A stretch of DNA of 64,000 bases from positions 5,084,001-5,148,000 of the forward strand of contig NC_135124.1 of assembly GCF_050908995.1 (NCBI RefSeq), written 5' to 3'. Positions 37,669-48,899 of this stretch are shown piece by piece. The DNA comes from Andrena cerasifolii. Taxonomy: Eukaryota > Arthropoda > Insecta > Hymenoptera > Andrenidae. The translations under genes were made by a program, and so were the position numbers. Numbering within the stretch: position 1 is the stretch's first letter; each line of letters opens with the position of its first letter. A model generated the notes under the pieces. The model was not told the DNA's origin. It saw only the letters and a list, made by a program, of their open reading frames with translations, and searched no databases.

Positions 37669-38250
37669 TAGGGTAAATTGTACAATGATTGGCACCCTAA
37701 GCGGAAATCCCAATTGGAATGTCTATATTTTTTTGTGAAGCTTTTATATGGACTTAATTTTTAGTCATTATCAATGATTATGGATTTCTCATTAAAATAA
37801 TGTAATCTTCAGTACCTATTAAGTCTTTCATTTTAAAAATATTCAATGAAAAACGAAAATAGGCATAAAAGTACATTGGCACCCTAAAATTTGAGGTTAT
37901 ATAGAAAAACATATGTAGTTAAAAACGAAATTTAAAGTGTTTAAACAGACTATTTAATTCACCATTAAATACCTGCAACACTTAGTAAATCTGTATTTCA
38001 ATTTATTACTTAGTTATAGAGTGACAAAATATACTTACCTACCCCTTAACAAAATTTTATAAAAACGCCTAAAACTTAGCCCTTGTCCCACTTTGTGGTG
38101 TTGCCAGATGTAAAATGTGTAGTTCAGTTACTGGACTTTGCAGTGTTATAGCGAAAGAAAAATAAGAAATTATAAAAAAGTACTTTCTAAGCTTGTACTT
38201 CTTAATATTTTACTTTTTAATCAGGGGTGCCAATGATTAGTGCAGTGCCA
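37669..38250. mobile_element. Candidate 'word' element G
   Basis: ATTGGCACCCT occurs near the left end (about 37688) and in the middle (about 37875), and its inverse GGGTGCCAAT near the right end (about 38225). Sequences around the outer copies are inverted relatives (TTGTACAATGATTGGCACCC against CTGCACTAATCATTGGCACC). The plan resembles elements A to C, but ends are diverged and G-rich termini are not clear. Confidence 0.5.
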
Positions 38251-39675
38251 GCATTAGTAACAAAAAAAAATAGAAACAAAACAGATCCTGCTGAGATATG
38301 TAAAGGAGCATATTTTTACGTCGTCGAATTTGAAAATAAAAATTACCACTTACGACTGCATTGAATTAAACAAAATAGGCAATAGCAGTTTTGGTTAATG
38401 AATTTTTAATTAGTCGTGTTTAGAAATCAGCGGCGATTTTTATAAGCGACATTTTTATAAAATCCAGTGCAATTATACATTGATTTCTCAATCTGAACTT
38501 ACGAAAAGGGAAAGGAAAAAGGTAAAAATTCCTATGTAAAAGGCGCAGAAAGCGAGCAGATGTAGAACAAAAAAACAAGACTCAAAAAAAATGGCGAAAT
38601 GTAGTCTTACAAAAAGTTAATAGAAACCATTTATTTCTTCTCCTCTGGCATAAGTATGAACTACTTTACAATAGTTATCTATTCTCCGATAGCTTAAAAG
38701 TGAAGGAGATAATAGGAACACACACTGGTCGGAAGTGGGCAGAAGTAAGTAGGTCAGTGATGGGGGGCAAAGGATCAAATGCGCGTTTCAGTATAATTTC
38801 ACGATTAACATTCACGTTGCGCTGAAGAATTGTCTTAATTAAAGAACTACAAAGACTAACGATCTCATGCGAATATTTATATTGTTGAATAAAATGTATG
38901 CATTTTTTATGCGATCGCATGTTTGCATATCAGGTACTGGGGTCATTTATCTCGTTTCACTTTTTCAAAGGAATACGAGTAGTTTTTTTTTTGCACCCCT
39001 TGAAAACTGAGAGATCGTTCGCGTGAGGTTTTTCACGAGCGAACCTAGCGTTTTATTATTACCCTGGAAGCAACTTCGTTCAGATGTAGCAGCGAAATAC
39101 ATTGGGGGATCAGGATTTGAGATAGGGGTTGAGCTGTTACAATAAATTCGGATAGCGATCTGTCCGATCGAGTGTTCCCGTTTCAGTGGGCTGAGGCGAC
39201 CCGGTAGAAGTTTAGAACTGAATGCGTCGTCGGCACGCTTCTGTAAAGCCTTGCACCTGGCCGCACCTGTCCTCCGATACGATCGTTCGCGAGACGTATC
39301 AACGATGCTCCTGGCGGAAACAACTTTACCGGAGGAGGCGCGTTTGTTTAATAAGATCGCCGATATTGTTGTCGAAGTCGAAGATTTCGGCCCCCGGAAT
39401 GCAAGGGCTATCCGAGTTTAAATCAAGGATGAGTTCTATTGTGCGGTGATCGCTCAGATATCGACCGCAACGATCGTCCGACGTGTCTGCGATGCAATCA
39501 GCCTACTTTTGGTTTATGCTTCTTCTCATTTTAATACCTCCAACTCTGATGCATATTACGTGCTCATGTGTGCTGTTAACAGTCTATTAATCGATAAATC
39601 TACAGGATCGATGTCTCGTAATTGCTATTCTCGAGTAGGTACAGTAGCCTGTAATTACAGTAGATATTTAGAACA

Positions 39676-40440
39676 GGTAGGGGTGAGCGGGGACAAACGT
39701 AACGGCGCACAGTGGGCCGGATTCGCTTATGTTGCGCCATTTGGGTCCTTTTTTAACACATCGGAATGACATTGATACCAAAAATAGGAAAAAATTATTC
39801 CTTTCTAATGATGTATAATATAATATTTTTGACATTTATTTATTTATTTATTTTTCAATTTTTTAAAGAAAATTTTGAAGAAAAAAATTTGAAAATTATT
39901 CATTTGGTACTTTATTTAATGCCCTTTTCAGTGATTGTAGGGAATGTTGGGGAAACTTTTCGTTTTCAAGTTATAAGGAAAAGTCGAAAAATAAAGGGAT
40001 GCGGTGAAATATCGTTTTGTTTAAATTGAAGGCGAATCCTTTGCGCTAAACATCTTCTATTAGTAATTAATGTAAAGAATTTATTAAAAAATAATTGTGA
40101 AAATAGTCAGTAAAATTGCGGCATTTCTTAAAATTGACAAGGAATATCTTTCAAGTCCCAACGAGTCCCGTATTTTTACAAGGGGGAATCTTTTCAGTGC
40201 ACCTTCCTCTATACAATCGCGCAAGAATCACTTCCACCTTCGTCCGGTTTCGAGAAATATTTCGGTTTGAACTCATCAGCGTCGCGTCCCACAGTGGACC
40301 GGATTTAAAATTTGCTGCCTTTTGGGTCTTTTTCTTAAGATATCGGAATGAAATTTACGCCAAAAAATAGGGAAAAAATATTCCTTTCTAATGATGTGTA
40401 ATTTAATATTTTTAAAATTTTTTATTTATTTTATACATAT
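39676..40440. repeat. G-rich element end and two diverged direct copies
   Basis: TAGGGGTGAGCGGGGACAAA at 39678 follows the template of the left ends of elements A and B. Two direct copies follow: 39703-39850 and 40286-40430, sharing CACAGTGG-CCGGAT, TTTGGGTC, ATCGGAATGA and TTCCTTTCTAATGATGT. A right end was not found. No coding frame is recognised. Confidence 0.6.
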
Positions 40441-40489
40441 GTATATATATATATATGTATAAAATAAATAAAATATAAACACATATTGG

Positions 40490-40686
40490 GACAACATGCT
40501 GAGGAGATATGCGCGTAAGTACATAAAATAATAATAATTAGGTAACAATAGTCTTTATTAACCAGAACTGGCAAAAAACATCATCAAAATCGGTCCATAT
40601 GCTGAGGAGTTATCCGGGAACAAACATAAAAAAAAATGCATACGGGTCGAATCTATAACCTCCTCCTTTTTGAAGTCGGTTAAAAA
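40490..40686 (-). mobile_element. LINE-like interspersed repeat, terminal part
   Basis: Read on the minus strand it begins AACCGACTTCAAAAAGGAGG, followed by a GACCCGTATGCA stretch, TTCCCGGATAACTCCT and GGACCGATTTTGATGATG. I recall this layout from abundant insect non-LTR-associated repeats. A plus-strand relative lies at 48585. A (TA)n tract at 40437-40462 precedes it. The family name is not assigned. Confidence 0.55.
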
Positions 40687-41095
40687 GAATTTTTATTTTA
40701 AAAAAAGCAAACTGTTGGTATCGATTTTCGACACTGAAACTGTAGGTTTGACAGTCCGCCATTTTGTTTTAAATACGATATTTAAGAATCGGCTCAGTCA
40801 ACGATCACAAACTGTAATAAATTTTAATGCCTTGATTTGTTTTTATGTTTCAGATAAGCATAGAAGACGGAATTTATGGCACCGCAATTCTACTACGATT
40901 TTGATTTTTTGTTTAAATTTTAGTATGCTATAGGTAAACACATTATAATTTATGTTTAAGTTGAATAAATGTAGTTTATTATTAAAATATGAAAGAAAGA
41001 AATTAATATTTTATAATGAGACAACTCTTGTGACATTGTGTTGTTTTATTACCACTGAGATAAGTTGCTAATAACATTTTCTTAACTGATTGTAC

Positions 41096-41155
41096 CTATA
41101 GTCAACCTACCCCATACTGTAAGTCAACCAACCCCGATCATGGGGTTGTCCAGCA
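41096..41155. repeat. Fragment of the 'word' element class (E)
   Basis: AGTCAACCTACCCC and AGTCAACCAACCCC occur in tandem, followed by GATCAT and GGGGTTGTCC. The layout resembles the centre or right end of element A, but no matching partner end was identified. Confidence 0.45.
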
Positions 41156-41699
41156 TGGAAGGTGTTAGAGAAACATTAAAATACCTTAATTTTTGTGTAG
41201 TTTATTGATATATTAAAATAGAATGATACATAATATTTTAGGTAATACAAGAGTACGTCTCTAATTTGTCTTATACCGCGTACACGTATAGAACGAACAA
41301 CCGATGATCGGGATGACCCGGAAGACCTCCGTCCACAAGGCGCGTCCTCATTGCCAACGAAGGAAAACGCCATACGGCTAATTTCCAACGCATTGAGTGA
41401 ACTTTAATAATTGTAAATGTAAGTTTATAATTAGAAATAAGAATAGAATAGAAGAGACTAAGTCGATACAGATAAGAAAACTGTGATAACAAAAACTGTA
41501 CCTGATGTAAAGTGATTCGGATGTGATATAGGGAAAAAGATAAGACTTAGTAGGAGGAAAGGGAGGGGAGGTAGAAAAGGATAAGTGTGATGCGAGAATG
41601 GAGAGGGAAAGAAAATGTAAAATGTAGAGATAGACTGGAAAATGCATCAAAATATGAACATGAATATGAAAGTGAGAAAAGCGGAATGGTCGGATGGAG

Positions 41700-41830
41700 A
41701 GAGAGGAAGCGCATGAGAGACTAAAGTTCGTTGGGCAATATAAGAATGGTTCTTGAAATGCCACTTATGGTATAGGGTATGTATATATGTACTATGGCAA
41801 AGAAAGAATAAACCTAACCTAACCTAACTT
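41700..41830 (+). mobile_element. LINE-like 3' tail ending in CCTAA repeats
   Basis: TTCGTTGGGCAATATAAG at 41727-41744 matches the tail of the 5S SINE at 4919 at all but one position, and TTGAAATGCCA follows in both. The segment ends AATAAA (41807-41812) and then about three and a half CCTAA units. No reverse transcriptase frame is visible in the AG-rich upstream 500 bp. CCTAA is the complement of the insect telomere repeat TTAGG, so this may be an element that targets, or carries, such repeats. Confidence 0.55.
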
Positions 41831-41838
41831 TAATAATA

Positions 41839-42105
41839 CCAGCGGCCGTAGCCGTGATGAATAGACCGGTTCTCGTTAGATCACCGAAGTTAAGCGTCAC
41901 GGGCGGTGTACTGGGGAAAGATGGGTGACCGGACCTCACCTTTCTCCCGGTGCGCTGCTGCTGCTGGGACCCGAAGGAGAGAGAGGAAGGAAAAATGGAA
42001 TAATAACTAACAATGTGTTCATTGGGCAATAAGTAAGTATAAGCAAAATGCTTGAACATGTAAATAACACAGGAAAAACAAAATACAAATACAAAAAACT
42101 TTAAT
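41839..42105 (+). mobile_element. 5S rRNA-derived SINE, copy 2
   Basis: Same 5S-like head as at 4759: GGTTCTCGTTAGATCACCG, AGTTAAGC, GATGGGTGACC and CCGGTGCGCTGCTG. Box A, intermediate element and box C are better preserved than in copy 1, with GGGTGACC as in genuine 5S. The tail has TTCATTGGGCAATAAG, then a CACAGGAAAAACAAA A-rich segment shared with copy 1. A CTG triplet expansion follows box C. It abuts the CCTAA tract of the preceding repeat. Confidence 0.88.
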
Positions 42106-43609
42106 AAATTAATCAGAAAGCCAAATGTATGCCCTATCAAATACCCTAACCAGTTTAATGATATTACGTCCACATAATTGATTAAAATTCAAAAACTGAA
42201 AAACTAGCCAAAAATCCCCGGCCTCCCCTAAGTATCTCAAACATAAAACTACAATATCCAATATTAATTTGCGTGTAAATTAGCCAACTACTTAGGAACT
42301 ATAACGTAAAACATCTTAAGTAGCACGATATAGACAGTTTTCCTACATGGTACTGACTAAATAACTACGTGCAATATCCTAGCCAAATCGGCGACCCGTG
42401 TCAGTGAACATGCGAATAATTATAAACGAAGCAGGTGAAAAGATTCTATGCAATGGGGGAACTAATTGTAAGAGGCACGTCCTGCCAGGAGATTGGACGA
42501 AGAAAAAGAGACATCCAATATGCCACGGCATCGGTTATCGATCAACCAGGAGTCGTCCGTGCACAGAAAATCCGTGGAGAAGGAGATTGTCCACAGGTGG
42601 CAATAAAAGGGCCGATATCGGTGTTTCCAGTGGCACGGAGTGTCGGCGCGGCGATAAAACCTGAAACGAGGGGTGTCGGTGCGGCGCACCTGGACGCACC
42701 TGTCTCACGTTGCGCTTCGCTTCGAGTGGGTCTCTTCAGTTTCGTGGGCAGAGGCGCGAGTGCCGCGCGCCGGGGGTTGTGATCGCTGGACCACGGCGAA
42801 CCGCTCCCCGCGTATATCCAGATAAACGTCTTCGCCATTGTGGCTGTACCCTGCGAAGAAAAACGATCGATCGCGGGTATTCGATGATCGTTCTTGCTGG
42901 GCCAAAATCGAAAAGCAACGGACGTTAGTCCCTCCTACTTCTTCGTGCATATTCAACTCGTTGGAGATTTGGAGACATCAAATGGAGGAAACTACGAAAG
43001 CTTTGAAAGGCAAGAATAAGCTAATTCTTTCCTAGATAATGCACGCTCTTCGTCTGTCTTTTAACTCTGTGAGCGCGCGAAGCGAAATACAGAATACAAT
43101 TATAAAAGGTCTTTATGTCTAATGGACAAGACGATGAATGCCTAATAAAATTACCAGAGTGTTAATTTGTAAGTTGCAGTTTCATTGTTTGTTTACAATG
43201 AGGTGGTTAGCCAAAACAATTAGTCTTGGGTATGAAACAGAATTGCATACGATTTTTAATAAAAAAAAAGAAATGAACTTTTATTCCTACACCCTAATGA
43301 ATCTGAGAGATAGTATGAATTAAGGGAAACGCTTTCGACTACCACTACACCAGCCAGCGGGCCGGCCAATGTATGGCACTCGTATAGATCATTGAAGTCT
43401 ATTTTGTAGTGGACTATCTTCTCTCTTTTATTTTCCTGTTTTATATATGATTTTTTCTTTAAAATAGAAATATGAAATAACGGAAACTCCTTTGAGGGTA
43501 GAAATATTTAAACATAAGGTACTAGAGTTTTATACAGAAAGAAGGTAATAATAGGTACAATAGTGAGATAGATGTGTAGAATAATAAATATAACATAGAG
43601 TTCCATAGA
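42106..43609. other. No recognisable gene
   Basis: GC-rich patch at 42390-42960 with six or more overlapping frames on both strands, then AT-rich DNA. No domain recognised. Confidence 0.4.
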
Positions 43610-43850
43610 GTAACCCCCAAGAGGATCGCGACCCCCAAAAGGATCGCGAAGTATTTTCTGGGGGTTCGCCACGGTTTTTTAGGTACTTTTTTTAATATTA
43701 CTAAGTTAGAATTATAATCTGAAATACCTATTTTGCATCTGTGGTCTTTACTTTATTTAATTTACCTTACCTTATATGGGGTGAGGGGGTCGCAGTTTAT
43801 TTGAATATTATAAAAGATGGTCGCGGGTCAAAAATGGTTAGGAAACACTG
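43610..43850. mobile_element. hAT-like right-end fragment
   Basis: The end GGTTAGGAAACACTG, preceded by GGTCGCGGGTCAAAAATGG and a GGGGTCGC word, is a well-known hAT terminal pattern. An inverted left end (CAGTGTTTCC) is missing, so the copy is truncated. GGATCGCGA words repeat at 43623 and 43640. Confidence 0.6.
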
Positions 43851-44038
43851 GTGTAGATTCGCCTCTCAAAGCAGTGACCATCACTTTCTTAACACCCTGT
43901 ATATACCGTGGGAAAGGTCTCGGGGAAACGAATCAAGCGATATCTACCATTTATAACTTCGAAATCAGATGAGGTCACCCCAGAAAGCGTCCTTGAAGCT
44001 CATGACTTCAAGCTTTTAAACAAACTATACAGATAAAT

Positions 44039-44255
44039 CAGCGCTGTCCAAGTTCGCTCCCGCGGGAGCTTGGGGTTCTCCCACTCTCGTCCGCGTTGTC
44101 AGGGATACCGCGCGACGCTAGCCGCGAAGACGTTAGCCCGCCATGGCAGCCATCGTAGCGTCGCGCGTCTCCTTGACAACGGAAGGCACGGTGCGGGAAA
44201 GAAAGATTGGAAGGGGAAGCAGGCGCGTGAGGGGCCCCTACGCTGGACAGCGCTG
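44039..44255. mobile_element. GC-rich hAT-type MITE (217 bp)
   Basis: The ends CAGCGCTGTCCA and TGGACAGCGCTG are perfect inverted copies. Flanks AGATAAAT (44031-44038) and CGATAAAT (44256-44263) agree at 7 of 8 bases. A second inverted pair inside (GTTGTCA...CGCGCGACGCTA) makes the element fold fully. GC content is far above the flanks. No transposase. Confidence 0.85.
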
Positions 44256-44703
44256 CGATAAATCCTAGTTGTGCGAGCGACATTACTATATACGTGCCGT
44301 GTCACTTTGGGACCTTAATAAAAATCGTATTCTTGGACTTTTGTAAAAGAAAATAAGCGTGTACGCCATGGCAGGTAGCTCGAAGGCCAATCCAGCCCTT
44401 GAATGATGGGCCACAGAGATTCCTAAAAAGACACACGGATTCCTAAAGCATCTAGTCATCTACCCAACGTCTAACCAGATCTGATTTTGATTACCGGCTT
44501 TTTATGTCCGACAGCTTAAAACCACAAACTTTAAGAACATTTATCCAGATCATTCTATCTAATTCGAAGTTAAAAATTACATTACCCGATTCGTCTTGAC
44601 TTTTCCAACTCTTTTGTCACTCATCGCTCTCCTAGACGGTGGATTGTGGTTCCCTAATAGGAAATATGAAAAAGAAGCATCATAAGAGTGACAGGTTTTC
44701 TAG

Positions 44704-44910
44704 CAGTGGCGCACCCAGGAAGGGAGGGGGGCAAGTGGCCCTTGCACCCTCCAAAGAAAAAGTGAAAAGGGGCTTTGTAAAAAGAAGATTGGATTTTGTT
44801 CTTTAAATAAATTTTTCCAATCACCTAATGAATTTTAATAAAAATTTGATAAAATATTTTTATCCCTCCAACTCGGCTCCCCTCAAAATTAAATCCTGAA
44901 TGCCCCACTG
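44704..44910. mobile_element. hAT-type MITE with degenerate 8-bp duplication
   Basis: It starts CAGTGGCGCACCCAGG and ends GAATGCCCCACTG. Flanks TTTTCTAG and TTTCCTAC agree at 6 of 8 bases. Termini are of the same CAGTGGCG type as the element at 23132. Confidence 0.65.
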
Positions 44911-46080
44911 TTTCCTACGGTAAGTATATACACCTGTTTCTGCAAGGAACAGCCCGATTCGATTCTGCGGGTTCATTCAACGCGTTTCTTCTCTTATGAA
45001 TGAGCTCGGAGATCTGTCATTAGCATAGTCACGACCCACGGCGACATCGTGCGTCCTCCCGTACCGTTATCCTCGCTGCCTTGCCACCGGCTAAATGGCT
45101 CCCCGATGTAAATTGCTCCGCTGCAAATTGCATAATCATCCTCAGCGGATCACCTTCGATCGGAACGGAACGCGAGCTACGTATACCCGCGAACTATGCG
45201 ACACGCGGCAGAAAAAGCTTCTCGTGCGAATTACAATATTCGTTTCCACGCGATAAGCACACCGTGACTGTTCCTTTTCAATACGTCACACGTTCGAGCG
45301 TAATTGAATACACTGAGACGACCAGGTGTAATTGCGACGAGGACTATTATTCTGTGAAAAATTCATTTCTCTCACCGCATCACGGCGAGCCCCTCTTTAC
45401 AGTCGTGTCCTTCTTACCACAAGCTGAGATTGAGGGGTTGCGATGAATAGAGTGTTTAATGATAGAGGAGAGACATTGTCGATTCAACAACTGTTTCGTG
45501 TCAGTAATTGGTCGCGGTGACCACTTTTCGTTCACGTTTCCTCGGTGTACAGCCTGTAAAAAGAGTGTGGTGAATCGGAGGTCGGTAATTAAAACGTCGA
45601 TCAAAGGAATCGCGTTTTCGGCCTTGACAGGTGGTGATTGGTCAGTGTGATTGAACACTCTTGTCACAGAGGATGATGCTGTATTCTCTGTGAACTTCGC
45701 GATGTTTGTATATCTTATGGTAAGAATAAATAGTGCTCGCAAAAATTGTACACTGTTACGCCTCATAGTTATCGCCGCTAATGACTACTTTCTATATTCT
45801 TCCACGACAATATACAAGATAAAATTGGAGGCAGCCTCTTTGATTGCTAACCAAAGGATCTTAAAATTCTTTCTGAAGTAAATGAACAAATAGTATCGTA
45901 ATAATTTATGATAATAAAAGGCGATACAAAGGAAATGTATGAATTCGAAATTATTCAGAGAAAATAGCTTACTCAAACACAGACACGCAAGTATGTATAT
46001 GTATGTACCTATACAATTATTTTATATGTGAATATTTCACGAAGCAGGCAGTACTGAAAATACAAACCGTATTCGGGAGT
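44911..46080. other. No recognisable gene
   Basis: The frame 45081-45446 (121 codons, plus strand, ATG start) is the longest on its strand here and contains several Cys, but I recognise no domain. Frames on the opposite strand overlap it. Not called as a gene. Confidence 0.35.
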
Positions 46081-46084
46081 GAAA

Positions 46085-46125
46085 TCAGAAATTATTATTT
46101 AAATAAAAGTTTTGCCCATCTCTGA
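46085..46125. repeat. hAT-type right-end fragment
   Basis: TTAAATAAAAGTTTTGCCC followed by ATCTCTG matches the right ends at 27049 and 37387. The left end is not identified. Confidence 0.5.
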
Positions 46126-46197
46126 ATACCTATCGCCCAATGACGATCCTCGGCGGCTGAAACGCACACCAGAAAATTATTCGACGTCGAATAAAGT

Positions 46198-47124
46198 TGA
46201 AGTGGAAGTGGAAGTGGAAGTAGTAGTGGAAGTGGCACTGGAAGTGGAAGTGGAAGTGGAAGTGGAAGTGGAAGTGGAAGTGGAAGTGGAAGTGGAAGTG
46301 GAAGTGGAAGTGGAAGTGGAAGTGGAAGTGGAAGTGGAAGTGGAAGTGGAAGTGGAAGTGGAAGTGGAAGTGGAAGTGGAAGTGGAAGTGGAAGTGGAAG
46401 TGGAAGTGGAAGTGGAAGTGGAAGTGGAAGTGGAAGTGGAAGTGGAAGTGGAAGTGGAAGTGGAAGTGGAAGTGGAAGTGGAAGTAGCAGTGGAAGTGGA
46501 AGTGGAAGTGGAAGTGGGAGTGGAAGTAGCAGTGGAAATGGAAGTGGAAGTGGAAGTGGAAGTGGAAGTGGAAGTGGAAGTGGAAGTGGAAGTGGAAGTG
46601 GAAGTGGAAGTGGACGAGGAAGTGGAAGTGGAAGTGGAAGTGGAAGTGGAAGTGGAAGTGGAAGTGGAAGTAGCAGTGGAAGTGGAAGTGGAAGTGGAAA
46701 TGGAAGTGGAAATGGAAATGGAAGTGGAAGTGGAAGTGGAAGTGGAAGTGGAAGTAGCAGTGGAAGTGGAAGTGGAAGTGGAAGTGGAAATGGAAGTGGA
46801 AATGGAAGTGGAAGTGGAAGTGGAAGTAGCAGTGGAAGTGGAAGTGGAAGTGGAAGTGGAAGTGGCACTGGAAGTGGCAGTGGAAGTGGAAGTGGAAGTG
46901 GCACTGGAAGTGGCAGTGGAAGTGGAAGTGGAAGTGGAAGTGGAAGTGGAAGTGGAAGTGGAAGTGGAAGTGGAAGTGGAAGTGGAAGTGGCACTGGAAG
47001 TGGAAGTGGAAGTGGAAGTGGAAATGGAAATGGAAATGGAAGTGGAAGTGGAAGTGGAAGTGGAAGTAGCAGTGGAAGTGGAAGTGGAAGTGGAAGTGGA
47101 AGTGGTAGTGGAAGTGGAAGTTAA
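46198..47124. repeat. (AAGTGG)n hexanucleotide array, about 154 copies
   Basis: Near-perfect hexamer array. Because the period is divisible by three and contains no stop, several frames on both strands stay open for more than 300 codons (Val-Glu, Pro-Leu, Ser-Thr and His-Phe dipeptides). None has a plausible start context or non-repeat domain, so I treat them as artefacts. Variant units (AGTAGC, GGCACT, AAATGG) recur in groups, for example AGTAGCAGTGG near 46484, 46526, 46670, 46754, 46827 and 47067. The array sits inside TTATTCGACG-type sequence of the hAT MITE family. Confidence 0.95.
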
Positions 47125-47312
47125 AGTTGAAAATTTTATTCGACGCTGAAGTTGTAACACTCAACGAATAAAAAAATTAACTTTGTCCGTCGAATAAATT
47201 CGCGTCGAATAAAAAAGTTACCTAACTTTATTCGTCGAATAATCTAAAGTTAACATAACTTTTATTCGATCCGTTACTTAAATAATTTTTTATTGAATTC
47301 ATGCCCAACTCT
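47125..47312. repeat. hAT-MITE-family sequence flanking the hexamer array
   Basis: Several TTATTCGTCGAATAA-type palindromic words and a right end ATGCCCAACTCTAAG. Comparable words lie left of the array (46178-46195), so the hexamer probably expanded inside a MITE of the 26912/37206 family. Confidence 0.55.
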
Positions 47313-47849
47313 AAGCGAAAGGTCATGAAAAAACAAAGAGCCTTGCAGAAGTCAACGTTTCCAATCAAATATTCAATTGTCCGCTCAACCCATACTCGTC
47401 ACCATAAGAATCTCCCGCGCACACAGTAAATTGCAAGCTTCGAACGGTTAGCCCGGGCGTCGGGCGAAAAAAGAAGTTCTCGTTGTAAAAAGCAGTCGAA
47501 GTGTATCGACGAGGAAAAAGTGTGCTGCTTGGCGAAGGAGATGCTGATCGAATCACAAATCACGAGGGGAGGCCAAAAGCGATTTCAAGTGTGAGCTGTT
47601 GGCCGAATCGGGTGGAGATAACTCGAGGCGCTACTATGAGCCGGCCCGACCGTAATATCGGTATTAGCATCCCCGCAGGTGTATTATTTACACGCGTAGA
47701 CGAGGCAGAGTTGCGGTCGTGGCTCCCTCCGCAACACAACAATCGCCACCACCGACACTCCGGGTTAGATTAAATTGGAACAGGTAGCTGGCAGGCGAAG
47801 TGAAAGAGTATCGTAGTCACGTGCGGCCCTCGCGCGACCGGAAACACGG

Positions 47850-48031
47850 TATAAAGGATCTCCAGATCCTAAAGGCCGTCTGCAGCCCAGCCTCTTCGTT
47901 GCTTCGTGGTTAGTGCTTCTTTAACACAAACGGAGCTCGTCGATCGCCGAGAAAGGGAAATTCTGGGGTTACATCAAATTATTCTACTGTTGGGACTTCT
48001 AACTTGCATGAGGTTAACACTTGCACTGTTG
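47850..48031 (+). promoter_or_regulatory. Candidate TATA promoter and short signal-peptide exon
   Basis: TATAAAG at 47850 lies in a CpG-rich stretch. A start about 30 bp downstream would leave a leader of about 130 nt. At 48008 an ATG encodes MRLTLALL, shaped like the first part of a signal peptide, and is followed at once by a possible splice donor, GTAATT (48032). Very short first exons ending just inside the signal peptide are common in secreted and cuticular protein genes of insects. No second exon is identifiable here, so this is a hypothesis only. Confidence 0.22.
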
Positions 48032-48584
48032 GTAATTTTTCACTTCCCTAAAATTGAAAGCTGCTCAAGTAATAAGTCAGTCTAAAGCTGGTTTATTATT
48101 ATAAATCAACTTTGGATTTTTTGCATGTGAATTTTTTGTGCAGAAACGGAGCGACAAATTAATTTAAGATTTGGCAGGCTATTTTATTGTATCTTGAGCT
48201 ATTGTTCTGAATTTTTGTGGGACAGTGGAAGAAAAAGCATGGCAGATACAGAATGCTGACTGAGTGCGCTGAAAGGAAATCGGCTGATCCTGGCGTTGAC
48301 GGAAAGTACGGTAAGGATTATCTATCTGAAACACAAAAAGGAAAAAGAGATTCTTAATTTATATGAATGTGGCTACCTGTAGTATTAGATTTATTGCCGG
48401 ATCTGTTACCGATTCTTTTTTATTTAATGAAGTTTTGCCGATTTTGGGGAAAAACCTTTTTCAGACACAAATCAGGACGCTTCATCTTCTTCAAAAGGCT
48501 GCCATTTTAACATTTTTTTATTTTTCTTATAGCATCTACTACCACAGATAGCCACATTCATATAGGTTAAGAATCCCTTTTTCT

Positions 48585-48890
48585 TTTTACCCGACTGCGG
48601 CACGCAAAGGAGGGTATTTTGTTTATCAGGCTATGTATGTATGTCCATGTTACGCTCTAGAGTCTGTACGGATACACCGATTTGGACAAATCAGGTGTCT
48701 TTAGAATTGTCTTGACGTTCCGAATGTTATAGGATATAAAAAGAATAAAAAAACATTTTAAAAAAAATTAAATAAAAATTAAAAAAGAATTAAAAAACCC
48801 GACTGCTTAAAAAAACATTAAAAAATTAAATATAAAAAAAAACATTAAAAAAATTAAATTAAAAATTAATTTTTTAAATGTTTTTTTGTG
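48585..48890 (+). mobile_element. LINE-like interspersed repeat with A-rich tail
   Basis: It begins ACCCGACTGCGGCACGCAAA, then GGAGGGTATTTTG, ATGTATGTATGTCCATG, CGGATACACCGATTTGGAC and a TTGACGTTCCGAATG stretch. The layout corresponds to the minus-strand repeat at 40490-40686. A long irregular A/T-rich tail of ATTAAAAAA units follows, containing a second ACCCGACTGC. Confidence 0.5.
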
Positions 48891-48899
48891 TTGTAGATA

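Noticed and set aside
45081..45446. 121-codon plus-strand frame with several Cys
   Set aside because: No recognisable domain or signal peptide, and a minus-strand frame of similar length overlaps. Kept only as a note.
46112..47164. Open frames of 300-345 codons on both strands (Val-Glu, His-Phe, Ser-Thr and Pro-Leu repeats)
   Set aside because: They are produced by the stop-free hexamer array in several frames at once. No non-repeat domain or splice evidence supports any of them.
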